From Fusibacter tunisiensis (lineage in GTDB: Bacteria > Bacillota > Clostridia > Peptostreptococcales > Acidaminobacteraceae): DNA of 64,000 bases. The position numbers and the translations under genes were made by a program. The stretch covers positions 89,544 through 153,543 of the forward strand of contig NZ_JAFBDT010000005.1 of the NCBI RefSeq assembly GCF_016908355.1. The letters run 5' to 3'. Positions 40,874 to 49,914 of the stretch are shown piece after piece. Under the pieces are notes generated by a model. It worked only from the letters and a program-made list of their open reading frames with translations. It searched no databases and was not told the DNA's origin. How positions within the stretch are numbered: the first letter of the stretch is position 1; every line of letters begins with the position of its first letter.

Positions 40874-43800
40874 TTATACAACAATATTCGCACTCATTAG
40901 TTCGGCTTGTTTAATAACAATCTCAATTGCATTCAAAGCCTGTTCTGGTGGATACTTATATTTACGAAGCAAATGCTTAATCTGAGTTCTCATATATGCT
41001 CTTGCTGATTGCTTTTTGTCCCAATCAACTGTCCTGCTTTTTTGAATAAGAAGTGTTAATTCATGTGCCATCTCAATTAAAATTGAGTCATCCATATTTT
41101 TTAATACTGCTGGATCCGCAACTAGTGCATCATAAAAAGCTAACTCTTCATGTGATAAACCCTTATCATCTCCCGCCTTATAGGCATCCATCATTTCTTT
41201 TGACAGATTAATAAGTTCTTCAATAACCTCAGCGCTTGTTATCATTCTATTATTGTATCGTTTCAAAACATCTTGCATCTTTTCAGAAAATAGTTTTGCC
41301 TTCACAACACCAGTTCTTGCAAAGATTTTGATATTATCTTCTAATAAATTACGCAACAATTCTGCCGCGATATTCTTATGCTTCATTTTGAGAACTTGAG
41401 CCATATATTCATCCGATAATAAAGATATCTCTGGATTTTTCTGTCCAGACTTTTCAAAGATATTAACCACACCATCTTGCTTAATAGCTTGTTCTAACAT
41501 CTTCAGAATCCGGGCATTAATCTCGTTGGATGTAACTCCACCTTTACCCCCTACTTTCCATAGGCCAGCTTTTACACACTTAAAAAACTCAATTTCTTTT
41601 TTATCATGTTCACTAATAAGACTTCGGCAAAGTGTTTCTGCTTGACTGAGCGCAGTTGCTTCTCTTATATACTCTTTTGATTCATCTTCCTCAAACCCCA
41701 ATGCAAATTCAACACCATCTGCAATTACTTTAAGTCTCTTTGTATCAGATTCTCCAAAAAAGTCATTATAGTTAAAACCATAGAACATATCGCGCAAGAC
41801 TTCTAGTTTCGCCATTGCGATCGAATAAGCAACACTTAAATCAGGAACCTTATCTTGGTCACGTTTAGTGTACTGTTTCAATGCTGATTTTAGTTCTGCC
41901 GCCATACCAATATAATCTACAACGAGTCCAGCCTCTTTGTCTGGATATACTCTGTTTACACGAGCAATAGCCTGCATCAAACTGTGATCCTTCATTGGTT
42001 TGTCAATATACATTGTTGCGAGTGATGGAACATCAAACCCCGTCAACCACATATCAACAACTATCGCAATCTTAAAGTCACTTTCAATATTTTTAAATTC
42101 AACCATCAAACCATCACGATATGCTTTATTACCTGTTATATCATGCCATTCTTCTGGATCCTGATTGCTCGAAGTAAGGACTACTTTTACTTTTTTATCC
42201 CAATCAGGACGTTTTTCTAACATCGTCTTATATAAATTAATCGCAATTTTTCGAGTCATACAAACAATCATCGCTTTACCTGTTAAAACATATTGCCGGT
42301 CCTCATAGTGAGCAATAATATCATCTGCTAGCATATTCAGACGATCTGTTGAACCAACAATTGCTTCAATGCTTGAAAGATCTGCTTTTGATTTTTCTAT
42401 CTCAATTTCAGTAGACTCTCCGGCTATCTCGAAATATTCCTTATCAATTTGTTTAAGAATTTCTTCATTTAATTTCAGTTTTGGCGTTCTATTTTCATAA
42501 TAAATGGGTACCGTTGCTCCGTCATCCACAGCTTGAGTCATATCGTAAATGTCTATGTATTTACCAAATACATCTATCGTGGATTTATCTTTCATATCAA
42601 TTGGTGTGCCAGTAAATCCAATGAAAGTCGCATTAGGAAGAGCATCACGCATGTGTTTTGCCATTCCATACTTCCATTCACCAGTTTCTCTATCGAGTTT
42701 AGCTTCTGTACCATATTGAGAACGATGTGCTTCATCCGCCATAAAAATGATATTACTGCGATCATTGATAATGTCATCGCCTTCCTCAAACTTCTGAATC
42801 GTTGTGAAAACAATACCGCCCGCCTTAACCTTAAGTAGTTCCTTTAGATGACTTCTACTTTCAGCTTGTTTAGGTATCTGACGTAAAAGCAGTTTCGAAC
42901 TGGCACTAAAAGTTCCAAAGAGCTGATTATCCAAATCATTACGGTCTGTAAGTACTACTATGGTTGGGTTTTCAAATTCCGGGTCGCCAACTATTATTCC
43001 TGTGTAAAAGACCATAGACAGACTTTTTCCACTACCCTGCGTATGCCAAATAACGCCGACTTTTCGACTCTTCTCTCTTAATGCTTTTCTCGTACTTTCC
43101 ACTGCCTTGCGCACTGCAAAGTACTGATGATATCCTGCTAATATTTTTACAGTTTTCCCTAGAGTATCTTGAAATACAATGAAGTTACGAATGATATCTA
43201 ACAAACGTTCTTTTGGAAACATGCCATTTAGCGCTACCGTAAAGAAGTCAGTTTTGTTTTCTAATGGTTTCTCGCCATCTTCCGACTTCCACTCCATATA
43301 ACGCGTATAATCAGAGGTAATAGTTCCAACTCTAGTGTCAATTCCGTCACTTATAACATTAAAAGCATTATAATTAAAAAGTTTAGGAATATCGAGCTGA
43401 TAATTTTTCACCTGTTTATAAGCTTGCTCTACAGTAGTATTGTCGTTCCCCATATTTTTTAGTTCGAAAAGCACCATAGGAATTCCATTAATGAACACCA
43501 AAATATCAGGCCGTTTTGTTTTATATTCAATAATCGTGAACTGATTTATTATCTTAAAATCATTCACTGTCGAATTATCAAAATCTATAATTTTTACAGT
43601 GAAAGTTCTATTTTCACCATCCTTCTGGTATGGAACCGGTACACCCTCAACAATATATTTATGAAAGGTTGCGTTTAGATCTTCTATTCTGAGAAGCCCA
43701 AGATTTTTAATTTCCTTAAAGGTTTCAGAAATTATCTCTTGAGTAATTCCAGGATTTATATTGAGCATCGATGCTCTAAAGCAATCTTCCAGAATAACTT

Positions 43801-43912
43801 CATGGTAATCTCGTTCAAGATCTGGACCATAAACATATTCATATCCTTTTTCCTGAAGTTCAGAAATAATAGCTTGTTCTAATGTATTCTCATTAACCGC
43901 CAATAGTTTCAC
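40874..43912 (-). CDS. hsdR: Type I restriction enzyme, R subunit
   Basis: 1012 residues. Nuclease domain with RPDILVFINGIPMVLFELK (D...E-x-K) near residue 140. SF2 motor: Walker A HTQGSGKSLSMVF near 290, motif II MADEAHRSQYG near 392, motif III FIGFTGTPIDM, motif VI QAIARVNRVYPDKEAGLVVD near 630. A helical C-terminal region binds the HsdM2S complex. The first codon is GTG at 43912 or, with better spacing, TTG at 43903. It cleaves unmodified DNA at a distance. Last gene of the operon. Confidence 0.95.
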   Translation of the reverse strand: MKLLAVNENTLEQAIISELQEKGYEYVYGPDLERDYHEVILEDCFRASMLNINPGITQEIISETFKEIKNLGLLRIEDLNATFHKYIVEGVPVPYQKDGENRTFTVKIIDFDNSTVNDFKIINQFTIIEYKTKRPDILVFINGIPMVLFELKNMGNDNTTVEQAYKQVKNYQLDIPKLFNYNAFNVISDGIDTRVGTITSDYTRYMEWKSEDGEKPLENKTDFFTVALNGMFPKERLLDIIRNFIVFQDTLGKTVKILAGYHQYFAVRKAVESTRKALREKSRKVGVIWHTQGSGKSLSMVFYTGIIVGDPEFENPTIVVLTDRNDLDNQLFGTFSASSKLLLRQIPKQAESRSHLKELLKVKAGGIVFTTIQKFEEGDDIINDRSNIIFMADEAHRSQYGTEAKLDRETGEWKYGMAKHMRDALPNATFIGFTGTPIDMKDKSTIDVFGKYIDIYDMTQAVDDGATVPIYYENRTPKLKLNEEILKQIDKEYFEIAGESTEIEIEKSKADLSSIEAIVGSTDRLNMLADDIIAHYEDRQYVLTGKAMIVCMTRKIAINLYKTMLEKRPDWDKKVKVVLTSSNQDPEEWHDITGNKAYRDGLMVEFKNIESDFKIAIVVDMWLTGFDVPSLATMYIDKPMKDHSLMQAIARVNRVYPDKEAGLVVDYIGMAAELKSALKQYTKRDQDKVPDLSVAYSIAMAKLEVLRDMFYGFNYNDFFGESDTKRLKVIADGVEFALGFEEDESKEYIREATALSQAETLCRSLISEHDKKEIEFFKCVKAGLWKVGGKGGVTSNEINARILKMLEQAIKQDGVVNIFEKSGQKNPEISLLSDEYMAQVLKMKHKNIAAELLRNLLEDNIKIFARTGVVKAKLFSEKMQDVLKRYNNRMITSAEVIEELINLSKEMMDAYKAGDDKGLSHEELAFYDALVADPAVLKNMDDSILIEMAHELTLLIQKSRTVDWDKKQSARAYMRTQIKHLLRKYKYPPEQALNAIEIVIKQAELMSANIVV

Positions 43913-44001
43913 ATCCTTTCATAAATTAAAAATTAATCCTTCAATTAAACTTCTCAAAAGACACTTTCTTTATCTTCCTTGATTAAGATTAACTTTTTAT
44001 C

Positions 44002-44724
44002 CTATTCTTCCAATTTATTAATATATAAGAAAGGGTAGGAATATAGTTCATAATCTTTATCAGTAAAATACTTTACTTTATCTTCCTTTATTACCTGACC
44101 ATTTCTGCTCCAACGTAGATTCCAATTACAATCACATGGTTGGATAATTGGATACAGCAATTCTTCATTTTGTTTTTCTAGATACCATGTCCATTTGGGT
44201 CCTTCTTTCTCAACTTCATAAGGCTCAACATCCCACAACTCTATTTTGTCTGTATTACATTTGGATGTAATCGACGCAGTATTTACTAAAACCCCATAGT
44301 ATGTTAATTCATGTTCGCTCCTGCCAGTATACGGCAATTTTTTAAAACCCATTTTTATCCAAAATCGTTCGGAAGATTTAGGCTCACAGAATAGTTTTAT
44401 AGCTTTAAAACCTTTGTTTCTAAAATACTCTGAAATAGCTTGAAAGAAGAAATTACCATAGCCTTTACCACGGTATGATGAATCAATAACGAAAATGTCA
44501 ATATTCACGAGAATTTCGTTTCTACTCCATGTGACTAACCCAATATTCTCCCCTCTGTGCTTCAATACAATTGCGTTACCACTATGAAATGAATCAACAA
44601 TAATGTTTTTATTGTTATAGAATCCAACTCCATTGATATCACATTCTCTTTTCAGCCAAACCAAGATTTCTTCAATATCTTCTTCAACAGGTGCTGCTTC
44701 TATATAATCCTCATCATTTTTCAT
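44002..44724 (-). CDS. GNAT-family acetyltransferase inside the restriction operon
   Basis: 240 residues. Residues about 1-145 are GNAT: IDIFVIDSSYRGKGYGNFFF holds the acetyl-CoA loop (R-G-K-G-Y-G), followed by the usual helix and FWIKMGFKKLPYTGRSEHEL. The C-terminal 95 residues (TASITSKCNTDKIELWDVEP ... WNLRWSRNGQV) are a separate, unrecognised domain. It lies between hsdS and hsdR, with AGAGGTGAGGTG upstream. It may be a passenger, or modify the complex or a host target. Confidence 0.85.
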   Translation of the reverse strand: MKNDEDYIEAAPVEEDIEEILVWLKRECDINGVGFYNNKNIIVDSFHSGNAIVLKHRGENIGLVTWSRNEILVNIDIFVIDSSYRGKGYGNFFFQAISEYFRNKGFKAIKLFCEPKSSERFWIKMGFKKLPYTGRSEHELTYYGVLVNTASITSKCNTDKIELWDVEPYEVEKEGPKWTWYLEKQNEELLYPIIQPCDCNWNLRWSRNGQVIKEDKVKYFTDKDYELYSYPFLYINKLEE

Positions 44725-44806
44725 TTAATTTCACCTCACCTCTAAAATCAAGTTCAAGAAAATCTCGCCCCTATTACATAATTACAGAATATTAAAATTT
44801 ATCGTA

Positions 44807-46003
44807 CTAAATATATAGATCAGAAACGTCCAATTCGCCACTCATTAGCTTTGGTAATAGTGAATCTCTTAAAATCGTTAGTTTTCTGTTTTCCTTTGCA
44901 TTTGAAGCAATCATTTTCATCATTTGCGAAACATTTTCTTCAAATTCTATCAACGCAGTTTCATCAGGCATTACGATTTCAACACTTAATAGTTCTGTTT
45001 GGTTTAATCCAGGTTGTGCCGCTTTACTTGATGCTAAAGTATAAATATAATCTCTATTTTTCTTATTATCCAGAGTGAAATACAAGAAGAACTGATACTG
45101 ATTTTCGTTTGAATTCAGTTTATATACATGTTCGTTAATTGCGCATTTTGCATGAGGAAAATCATTCAATGCCATTGATGTTTTTCCTGTATAGGCTCCA
45201 TCCTTATATAGAAGAACATCCCCAGATAAAACACGTCCTCTTTTTAGTTTTTCAAAGAACTCCTCATTAATATATTTTTCTCCAGAATAATCATACACGC
45301 CAAAACTTTCAATTTTTTCTGCTCCAATACTAGGCACACCACTTTCCTGGGCGCCTCCTTTTGGTCTAGAACCAGTTTCAATACTGCTAATTAAATCACA
45401 AAGTTTTGCATTTACCTCGTAGTTGGAGATCAACTCCTCATACAAGACCCTACCTTGATCTAATAAATTCCTATTTAACGCATCATTATTTTTTCTCTTT
45501 TTATCTAATGAGACTAAAATTGAAGATATTTTTTTCTGAACATCTAAGGATGGTAATTGTATTTCTAACTTTTCTAAATCAGCCGCCTTTATTGATGGAT
45601 ATGCTGAAGTGCTTTGTTCCGCAATTGAGTGTAACTGTTCTGTTAAAGTTGTTTGCGTCAACCAATAATATAGAAAATCAGCATCAGCTATACTTTCATT
45701 AACATCAATCACAGTAAAGCCTGTTGATACTAAAAAATTATCTGGTTGTTCTTTTATTATTCCATAATGCAACTGATTAGGTCGCACTGTCGAATATATA
45801 ATACTATTATATTTAACTTTTCTTTTTGCTCTACTTGGGAGTTTTCCTTCTGAAATATTTATATATTGTATTTCTTCTATATCATTTCCAGTTATATTTC
45901 CTGTGTCCAAATAATTTACAAATTCCCAACCATCCTTATTTGAATAAGATGTTGCATTTGTTATGCAAATATCTCCCAGTAAATGTGTTTTCCATTCGCC
46001 CAT
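44807..46003 (-). CDS. hsdS: Type I restriction enzyme, specificity subunit
   Basis: 398 residues with two target-recognition domains, each followed by a coiled-coil spacer. First TRD about residues 5-150, spacer LPSLDVQKKISSILVSLDKK. Second TRD from LCDLISSIETGSRPKGGAQE, spacer VSQMMKMIASNAKENRKLTI with LRDSLLPKLMSGELD, typical of the family. It recognises a bipartite site. ATG at 46003 follows TAGGTGATTTG; the preceding TTG is not preferred. Confidence 0.94.
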   Translation of the reverse strand: MGEWKTHLLGDICITNATSYSNKDGWEFVNYLDTGNITGNDIEEIQYINISEGKLPSRAKRKVKYNSIIYSTVRPNQLHYGIIKEQPDNFLVSTGFTVIDVNESIADADFLYYWLTQTTLTEQLHSIAEQSTSAYPSIKAADLEKLEIQLPSLDVQKKISSILVSLDKKRKNNDALNRNLLDQGRVLYEELISNYEVNAKLCDLISSIETGSRPKGGAQESGVPSIGAEKIESFGVYDYSGEKYINEEFFEKLKRGRVLSGDVLLYKDGAYTGKTSMALNDFPHAKCAINEHVYKLNSNENQYQFFLYFTLDNKKNRDYIYTLASSKAAQPGLNQTELLSVEIVMPDETALIEFEENVSQMMKMIASNAKENRKLTILRDSLLPKLMSGELDVSDLYI

Positions 46004-46093
46004 CAAATCACCTACTCTATATTTTATGTGTACATTTTATAATTACCTTGTCTATAAATAAATTATAACTAGTCCGACAAATCACAATTTATC

Positions 46094-47608
46094 TTATTTA
46101 CTATATCCTATTGCTGCAAGTTTTTTAACAATTTCACCTTCCAGTTTATGAGATTGTTCAAACAAACCAAATAGTTCCGTCGTAAGCCTTTCCATCTTTT
46201 CTTCAAATGGTTCTCCATCTTCTTCTTGCTCTTCTATGCCAACATATCTACCAGGCGTTAAAATATAATCCTGCTGCGCTACTTCTTCTAGTGTTGCACT
46301 CTTACAGAATCCTTGAATATCCTCATAATTTTCTCCTAGTCTCCAATTATGATAAGTCGAAGCAATTTTTCGAATATCTTCTTCTGAAAGTTCTTTAACC
46401 TTCCTGTCTATCATAAATCCAAGAGTACGAGCATCTATGAATAATATTTTCCCTTTTGCAGCATCTGTTTTTCCTTTTCTCATAATCCAAAGAGAAACCG
46501 GGATACCAGTTGAATAGAACAACTGACCAGGCAATGAAACTATACATTCAACCACATCACCTTTGATCATATTCTTTCTAATTTCACCCTCGTTAGAAGT
46601 ATTGGTACTCAAAGAACCATTTGCTAATACCGTCCCAGCAACACCACCAACCGGATTCAAATGATGAAGCATATGCTGAAGCCAAGCATAGTTTGCATTC
46701 CCAACCGGGGGAACGCCGTAAGCCCATCTTACATCATCCTTTAATCTTTCTCCGCCCCAGTCAGAAATGTTGAAAGGCGGATTTGCTAATATATAATTTG
46801 CTTTTAAAGTTTTATGTTGATCATCATGGAAAGAGTCCGCATTATGTTTTCCAAGATTTGCCTCTAGGCCTCTTAAAGCAAGATTCATTTTTGCAAGCTT
46901 CCATGTTGTCGGATTACTTTCTTGTCCAAAAATTGAAACATCTCTAATGTTTCCCTGATGCTCTTTTACAAAACGTGCCGACTGACTGAACATCCCTCCA
47001 GAACCGCATGCTGGGTCATATATTTGACCTTCGAAAGGCTCTATCATCTCTACTAGGGTACGCACAACACATGAAGGTGTATAGAATTCTCCACCCAATT
47101 TACCTTCTGCTGAAGCAAATTTACCTAAGAAATACTCATATACTCTTCCAAGTACATCACGTTCTTGAGCAGCTGTTGTTCCTACATCAATATTTGTAAA
47201 CAAAGTCACTAATTCACCTAAACGTGTCTTATTAAGGTCTCTACGAGAATAGTTCTTTGTTAGAACTCCTTTTAAAGAATCATTCTCTTTTTCAATAGTT
47301 TCCATTGCTTTGTCTATGACTTCACCTATATCTGTGTTTGTTGCATGTGCTTTTATATAATCCCATCTTGATTCCTTTGGTACCCAAAAAATATTATCTG
47401 CAATATATTCATCACGATCTTCTTCATCACCATAACCAGCTGCTTTTAGCTGATTATATTTTTCCTTAAAAGAATCGGAAACATATTTTAAAAATATTAA
47501 GCCTAAAACTACATGCTTATATTCAGCAGCGTCCATATTTGATCTGAGCTTATCGGCTGCTTGCCATAATTGTTCTTCAAAACCAATCTTAGTTGTACCA
47601 TTTGCCAT
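46094..47608 (-). CDS. hsdM: Type I restriction enzyme, M subunit
   Basis: 504 residues, N6-adenine methyltransferase. N-terminal helical HsdM_N ([20 protein letters not shown]). Motif [12 protein letters not shown] near residue 200 and motif [13 protein letters not shown] near 275 follow in gamma-class order. Methylates the host copies of the HsdS site. It is 31 bases from the HTH gene and 90 before hsdS. Confidence 0.96.
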   Translation of the reverse strand: MANGTTKIGFEEQLWQAADKLRSNMDAAEYKHVVLGLIFLKYVSDSFKEKYNQLKAAGYGDEEDRDEYIADNIFWVPKESRWDYIKAHATNTDIGEVIDKAMETIEKENDSLKGVLTKNYSRRDLNKTRLGELVTLFTNIDVGTTAAQERDVLGRVYEYFLGKFASAEGKLGGEFYTPSCVVRTLVEMIEPFEGQIYDPACGSGGMFSQSARFVKEHQGNIRDVSIFGQESNPTTWKLAKMNLALRGLEANLGKHNADSFHDDQHKTLKANYILANPPFNISDWGGERLKDDVRWAYGVPPVGNANYAWLQHMLHHLNPVGGVAGTVLANGSLSTNTSNEGEIRKNMIKGDVVECIVSLPGQLFYSTGIPVSLWIMRKGKTDAAKGKILFIDARTLGFMIDRKVKELSEEDIRKIASTYHNWRLGENYEDIQGFCKSATLEEVAQQDYILTPGRYVGIEEQEEDGEPFEEKMERLTTELFGLFEQSHKLEGEIVKKLAAIGYSK

Positions 47609-47639
47609 ATTTGAACCTCCATTATTTTATATAGGTTTT

Positions 47640-47828
47640 TTAGTCTTCTATTTTTTCTGTTTTTCTAGTACGTCTAGGATCTTCAGGTTTCTTTGTATCC
47701 TCTGGAATCAACCATGTATTCCCCTTTAAAATAGCTCCTTCTATCCTATTCTCTCTACATAAAGTAGTAACACGTCTTCGAGATAATTTCCATTTTTCAG
47801 CCATTTCTGTTGTCGTCAAAAACTCCAT
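47640..47828 (-). CDS. Small MerR/excisionase-type HTH protein
   Basis: 62 residues, MEFLTTTEMAEKWKLSRRRV then TTLCRENRIEGAILKGNTWL with a wing and a basic tail (PEDPRRTRKTEKIED). Such proteins open type I operons in Firmicutes and may act as C-protein-like controllers. GGAGGGTAATC upstream of ATG. Its promoter contains a perfect palindrome in the spacer. Confidence 0.88.
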   Translation of the reverse strand: MEFLTTTEMAEKWKLSRRRVTTLCRENRIEGAILKGNTWLIPEDTKKPEDPRRTRKTEKIED

Positions 47829-47861
47829 GATTACCCTCCAATCTAAACTTCACTCCATATC

Positions 47862-47890
47862 ATTGTATTCCTTTATAGGAATACTTTCAA
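47862..47890 (-). promoter_or_regulatory. Promoter with built-in palindrome for the restriction operon
   Basis: TTGAAA (47890-47885), 17 bases, TACAAT (47867-47862). The spacer is filled by GTATTCC and GGAATAC arms around six bases (47865-47884), placed so a bound regulator would block polymerase. Confidence 0.8.
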
Positions 47891-48100
47891 GCAGTATATT
47901 TATAAATTTTTCTTTTTGACCAATGCCAAATCAGTCTCAATATCCATTCTCTTAGTAAACAGAAATTAAACAATTAAATTGATAACTATCTTATCAACTC
48001 GCTGCATTTTTTACAGTCATCTTGTCAACTCGCAACCCCTATCGTTAACTTAACCACTCAACCATAAACTTTGCTATTCTTAGATAATTTCCCACAAAAT

Positions 48101-48149
48101 AAAAAACCGTGATTATCTTTCCGGCTTAAAACCAGATCTCAAATCACGG
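48101..48149 (-). terminator. Terminator in the 47.9-48.6 kb gap
   Basis: CCGTGATT and AATCACGG, eight perfect pairs across a 27-base loop, followed on the minus strand by six T, A and four T. It may end transcripts from the Cys-His-Asp gene region. Confidence 0.75.
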
Positions 48150-48172
48150 AAAGTGCTTATTTACTTATGTTT

Positions 48173-48418
48173 CTACGCTCTTACTTCTCTACTCTTGATA
48201 GCAATACTACCGTCTCCACGTGCCATATATACATGATATTCAGCCAACCATCTTATCTTCCATATTGCTAGTAAAAGGAAACTTACCTACTTAAAATACT
48301 TCTCCAAAAACGGATATTCTTCCATCAGTTCAATTAACTGATTCACCTGGTCTTGAACCATTTCCTGATCACCTGCTTGGTTGTATAGGTTTGCTAAATC
48401 TAAAACTAATCTCATCAT
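48173..48418 (-). pseudogene. Possible gene remnant or small ORF
   Basis: A 43-codon reading frame from ATG at 48418 (AAGGTGAAG upstream) ending TAG at 48287: MMRLVLDLANLYNQAGDQEM then VQDQVNQLIELMEEYPFLEK. It has the helical composition of a TPR-like end. The same frame stays open after the TAG for 37 more codons (AEYHVYMARGDGSIAIKSRE) to 48173. This could be a decayed gene or a real short protein. Besides this, the 820-base gap holds a terminator, repeat A and a CTCTGT/ACAGAG hairpin near 48500. Confidence 0.35.
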
Positions 48419-48450
48419 GCAGCTTCACCAAAAAAAGGTAACGTCTTACA

Positions 48451-48496
48451 AATACACATAAGTCTCAGAATCTAATGATATCAGACTCCTTGTTGG
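48451..48496. repeat. Structured intergenic repeat, copy A
   Basis: Shares TCAGAATCTAATGAT and CTCC-x-TGTTGG with copy B at 49376-49423, about 75 percent over 46-48 bases. On the minus strand AGTCT pairs with AGACT around the conserved loop. Confidence 0.6.
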
Positions 48497-48651
48497 CTCT
48501 GTTTTTGAGACAGAGTTCCCATATTCTTTTCTTCTATTGTCTTATTATCAATTTGAAACTGTGGATTTAAGTAAAAACTACTCTGGTACTAAAAGCCTAT
48601 TCCACAAATACGGTAAAGTCGTTTTGTTTAATTAGGTGACTAATGCCAATC

Positions 48652-49101
48652 TCAGTCCAAATATTGTAAAATAATTTCATACCAAGTTTTCAATTCATGA
48701 TAATTTGACCAGTCACATTCCAAACCGAAGTGTTCATGTTTTCCACCAGGATTTATTTCAAACAATCGGTGAAAATCTGTCACCGGTCCAATATATACAG
48801 GAACATCATAATTCAAGAGTTCTTCTTGGTATTTAAACTGATCGCCTGTGATATCAATAACCCAATCATCTACAAGAAGCCATGTATGTGCCTGTCTACT
48901 GTCAATATTATCACCATAATATGTTCCATTTACATATGTAACTAAGTTGCATCCATTATCAATAAGATATTGAGCTAAAACATCACTTGTATGGCCGCAC
49001 TGCCCGACAGGGAATTTTCTAAAAAGCTCTCCGGATTCATTATTCTTTTTAGCAGCTATAATCGCTTCTCTAAAACTATATACTAATTTCTCTAATGACA
49101 T
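48652..49101 (-). CDS. Small protein with Cys-His-Asp pattern, possible papain-like fold
   Basis: 149 residues, MSLEKLVYSFREAIIAAKKN at the start. FPVGQCGHTSDVLAQYLID gives a candidate nucleophile Cys on a helix; QAHTWLLVDDWVIDITGDQF gives His and Asp, the order found in NlpC/transglutaminase/papain-like enzymes. No signal peptide. GTGGAGGCGGAATA upstream of the ATG. Between the restriction operon and pilus genes and flanked by related repeats. It could be an effector, immunity or housekeeping protein. Confidence 0.6.
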   Translation of the reverse strand: MSLEKLVYSFREAIIAAKKNNESGELFRKFPVGQCGHTSDVLAQYLIDNGCNLVTYVNGTYYGDNIDSRQAHTWLLVDDWVIDITGDQFKYQEELLNYDVPVYIGPVTDFHRLFEINPGGKHEHFGLECDWSNYHELKTWYEIILQYLD

Positions 49102-49375
49102 TATTCCGCCTCCACAAATTCTATTTTTCCTTTGTAAACACTATAATTGTCACCACAATCGTCTATAATCCTCATATGTTGTTTTGAACTCAATTATGTG
49201 CCCTCAGAACAACAATACATCAGAATTATACTCTCATCTTGACCGATTTAATAAACATATCCACTATCAAGGAAAATAACTAGTCCTGATATGATGCAAT
49301 AGGTTCCAGGAATAATGCTCTTAAACCTTTTCTTATACCCCAGTATACCACAACACCGAATTACAAAAGCACCAC

Positions 49376-49423
49376 AATACAACCAAAGGCTCAGAATCTA
49401 ATGATCCTAAGCCTCCATGTTGG
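49376..49423. repeat. Structured intergenic repeat, copy B
   Basis: On the minus strand AGGCTTAG pairs with CTGAGCCT and an outer AACCAA pairs with TTGGTT; loop sequence is as in copy A although stem bases differ. It lies 62 bases after the pilA stop. The rest of 49102-49375 holds a stretch of promoter-like AT-rich sequence and nothing else I can name. Confidence 0.6.
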
Positions 49424-49484
49424 TTTTAATTTAATTTTGAAAATTTCAGCAACATTTATTAGACACTGATTCTGTTTCTTTGGA

Positions 49485-49850
49485 TTACTCTTGTACGCCG
49501 TCCTCAGTTATATTAATTGCATTATTATTTGCCCCAGTATACACTAGTGTTCCACCAGTACTATCAAAATTTGTCCAATTTAAAGAGCCACCTAAGCCAC
49601 TTAGATCTATAAATGCTGGATCAATATCGCCATCAGCTTCTGGATATTCGCCTTCTTCAGCATAATACATCATAACTGCACTATAAATTGATCTTGCTGA
49701 CGCTCTATCTGCTGATTCTTCTGCAGAACTTCTGACGCCACTAAACCTTGGCACTGCTATCGCAGCCAAAATCCCCAAAATAGCAATAACAACAATCAGT
49801 TCAATAAGGGTGAACCCGCCCTTTCTTCTCTTTTTAAGAGCTTTCATCAT
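49485..49850 (-). CDS. pilA: Type IV major pilin precursor
   Basis: 121 residues. Short basic leader MMKALKKRRKGG, cleavage before F in GG|FTLIELIVVIAILGIL with conserved Glu5, hydrophobic alpha-1 helix ending AAIAVPRF. The small C-terminal globular domain is acidic (EGEYPEADGDIDPAFIDLSG) and lacks the disulphide loop, as in Clostridia pilins. Processed by PilD and assembled by PilB/PilC. Last gene of the pilus operon. Confidence 0.95.
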   Translation of the reverse strand: MMKALKKRRKGGFTLIELIVVIAILGILAAIAVPRFSGVRSSAEESADRASARSIYSAVMMYYAEEGEYPEADGDIDPAFIDLSGLGGSLNWTNFDSTGGTLVYTGANNNAINITEDGVQE

Positions 49851-49914
49851 AATCTTTTCCTCCTCTAAACACTATTAGGTTAAATAAAATTTATTTTAAT
49901 GTCATTTCAGATGT

